From Prolixibacteraceae bacterium (GTDB lineage Bacteria > Bacteroidota > Bacteroidia > Bacteroidales > Prolixibacteraceae): 14,444 nt of DNA. This document shows, in pieces, positions 13,966 through 14,444 of this stretch. Both the position numbers and the translations under genes were made by a program. How positions within the stretch are numbered: the stretch's first letter is position 1; every line of letters begins with the position of its first letter. The stretch is from contig JAFGDX010000427.1 of the NCBI GenBank assembly GCA_016931875.1, positions 1-14,444 of the forward strand, written 5' to 3'. Under the pieces are notes generated by a model. That model saw only the letters and a list, made by a program, of their open reading frames with translations, was not told the DNA's origin and did no database searches.

Positions 13966-14444
13966 ATGACTTCTCGAAGAAATTTTATAAAAACAACCGG
14001 AAAAGGAGTGGCACTCACTTCTTTGGCAACATCGGGGTTTATTGCCCAAACGGTTTGGGCTGAACCGCAAAAAAAGAACATCGTCATCGGGATTATTGGT
14101 GCCGAAAATTCGCACACAGCTGGTTTTGGGCGTCTTTTCAACATCGATAAAAAATTTCCCGGAGCAGAACTAAAATATGTATGGGGCGAAACCGATGAAT
14201 TTGCCCAATCGGCAATGCAAAAGGGAAATATTCCAACGCAGGTGAAAGACCCGAAAGAAATGATTGAGAAAATTGATGCGTTGATTGTAGACCACCGCCA
14301 TCCGAAGTATCACCTCGAGGCCGCCCGGCCTTTTGTGGAAGCCGGTATTCCAACCTTTGTTGACAAACCGTTTTGTTACCGTACCAGCGAAGGGAAGGAT
14401 TTTTTACAAATGGCAAAAGCAAAAGGAACACCGGTCTCCTCTTA
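13966..14444 (+). CDS. Second Tat-exported Gfo/Idh/MocA-like oxidoreductase (truncated by window end)
   Basis: An open frame from the ATG at 13966 runs off the right edge after 159 codons without a stop. The protein begins MTSRRNFIKTTGKG, a twin-arginine signal with a likely cleavage after TVWA (residue 32). A Rossmann-like domain follows: IVIGIIGAENSHTAGFGRLF at 39-58, DALIVDHRHPKYHLEAARPF at 104-123, then FVDKPFC at 131-137, where DKP stands in for the usual EKP. It differs clearly from the preceding paralogue: its glycine loop ends in Glu-Asn-Ser-His instead of Asn-Ser-Arg-Gly. It begins 12 bases after that gene's stop, so the two are one operon. The substrate and C-terminal domain cannot be seen here. 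Confidence 0.88.
   Translation, partial: MTSRRNFIKTTGKGVALTSLATSGFIAQTVWAEPQKKNIVIGIIGAENSHTAGFGRLFNIDKKFPGAELKYVWGETDEFAQSAMQKGNIPTQVKDPKEMIEKIDALIVDHRHPKYHLEAARPFVEAGIPTFVDKPFCYRTSEGKDFLQMAKAKGTPVSS

Overview
This window looks like a chromosomal segment of a Bacteroidota bacterium. It carries a PorP/SprF-type type IX secretion outer-membrane protein, a UvrA of the Bacteroidota sort, TAnnTTTG-type -7 promoter motifs, weak or absent Shine-Dalgarno sequences at most starts, and a moderately AT-rich base composition. A Marinilabiliales/Prolixibacteraceae-like host is a guess from the style of the proteins. I see no rRNA, tRNA, IS element, CRISPR array or prophage. All gaps between genes are under 300 bases.

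Layout. (1) Positions 30-1632: a plus-strand terminator at the left edge, then a minus-strand pair, a HEAT-repeat protein followed by porP/sprF, driven by a good Bacteroidota promoter at 1603-1632. (2) Positions 1664-4057, plus strand: a MATE efflux transporter overlapping a small four-helix membrane protein, then an OsmC-like protein ending in a strong terminator. (3) Positions 4036-6858, minus strand: uvrA, convergent with osmC. (4) Positions 7009-7920, plus strand: an ECF-type sigma factor and a small soluble protein of unknown function, ending in a terminator shared with convergent nhaA. (5) Positions 7905-9230, minus strand: the Na+/H+ antiporter nhaA. (6) Positions 9391-11354, plus strand: a tight cassette of an SPFH/band-7 membrane protein, a membrane-anchored PH-like protein, a 57-residue Arc-type ribbon-helix-helix protein, and a Zn-ribbon protein. 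(7) Positions 11448-14444, plus strand: a LacI-family regulator with a perfect 22-bp palindrome at its predicted transcription start, then two tandem Tat-exported Gfo/Idh/MocA oxidoreductases. The second runs off the right edge.

How the parts work together. Most of the window is housekeeping: DNA repair, ion homeostasis, efflux, thiol/peroxide protection and protein secretion. Two blocks look like dedicated systems. The SPFH/PH-like/RHH/Zn-ribbon cassette pairs membrane-scaffold proteins with small putative nucleic-acid-binding proteins and is the best candidate for an uncharacterised system. The LacI-Gfo/Idh block looks like a sugar-responsive periplasmic oxidoreductase locus whose regulator probably represses itself. 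Also notable: at two convergent junctions the plus-strand terminator hairpin lies inside the 3' end of the opposing gene, with that gene's stop codon in the loop. NhaA has Asn where the E. coli protein has its conserved Lys300.
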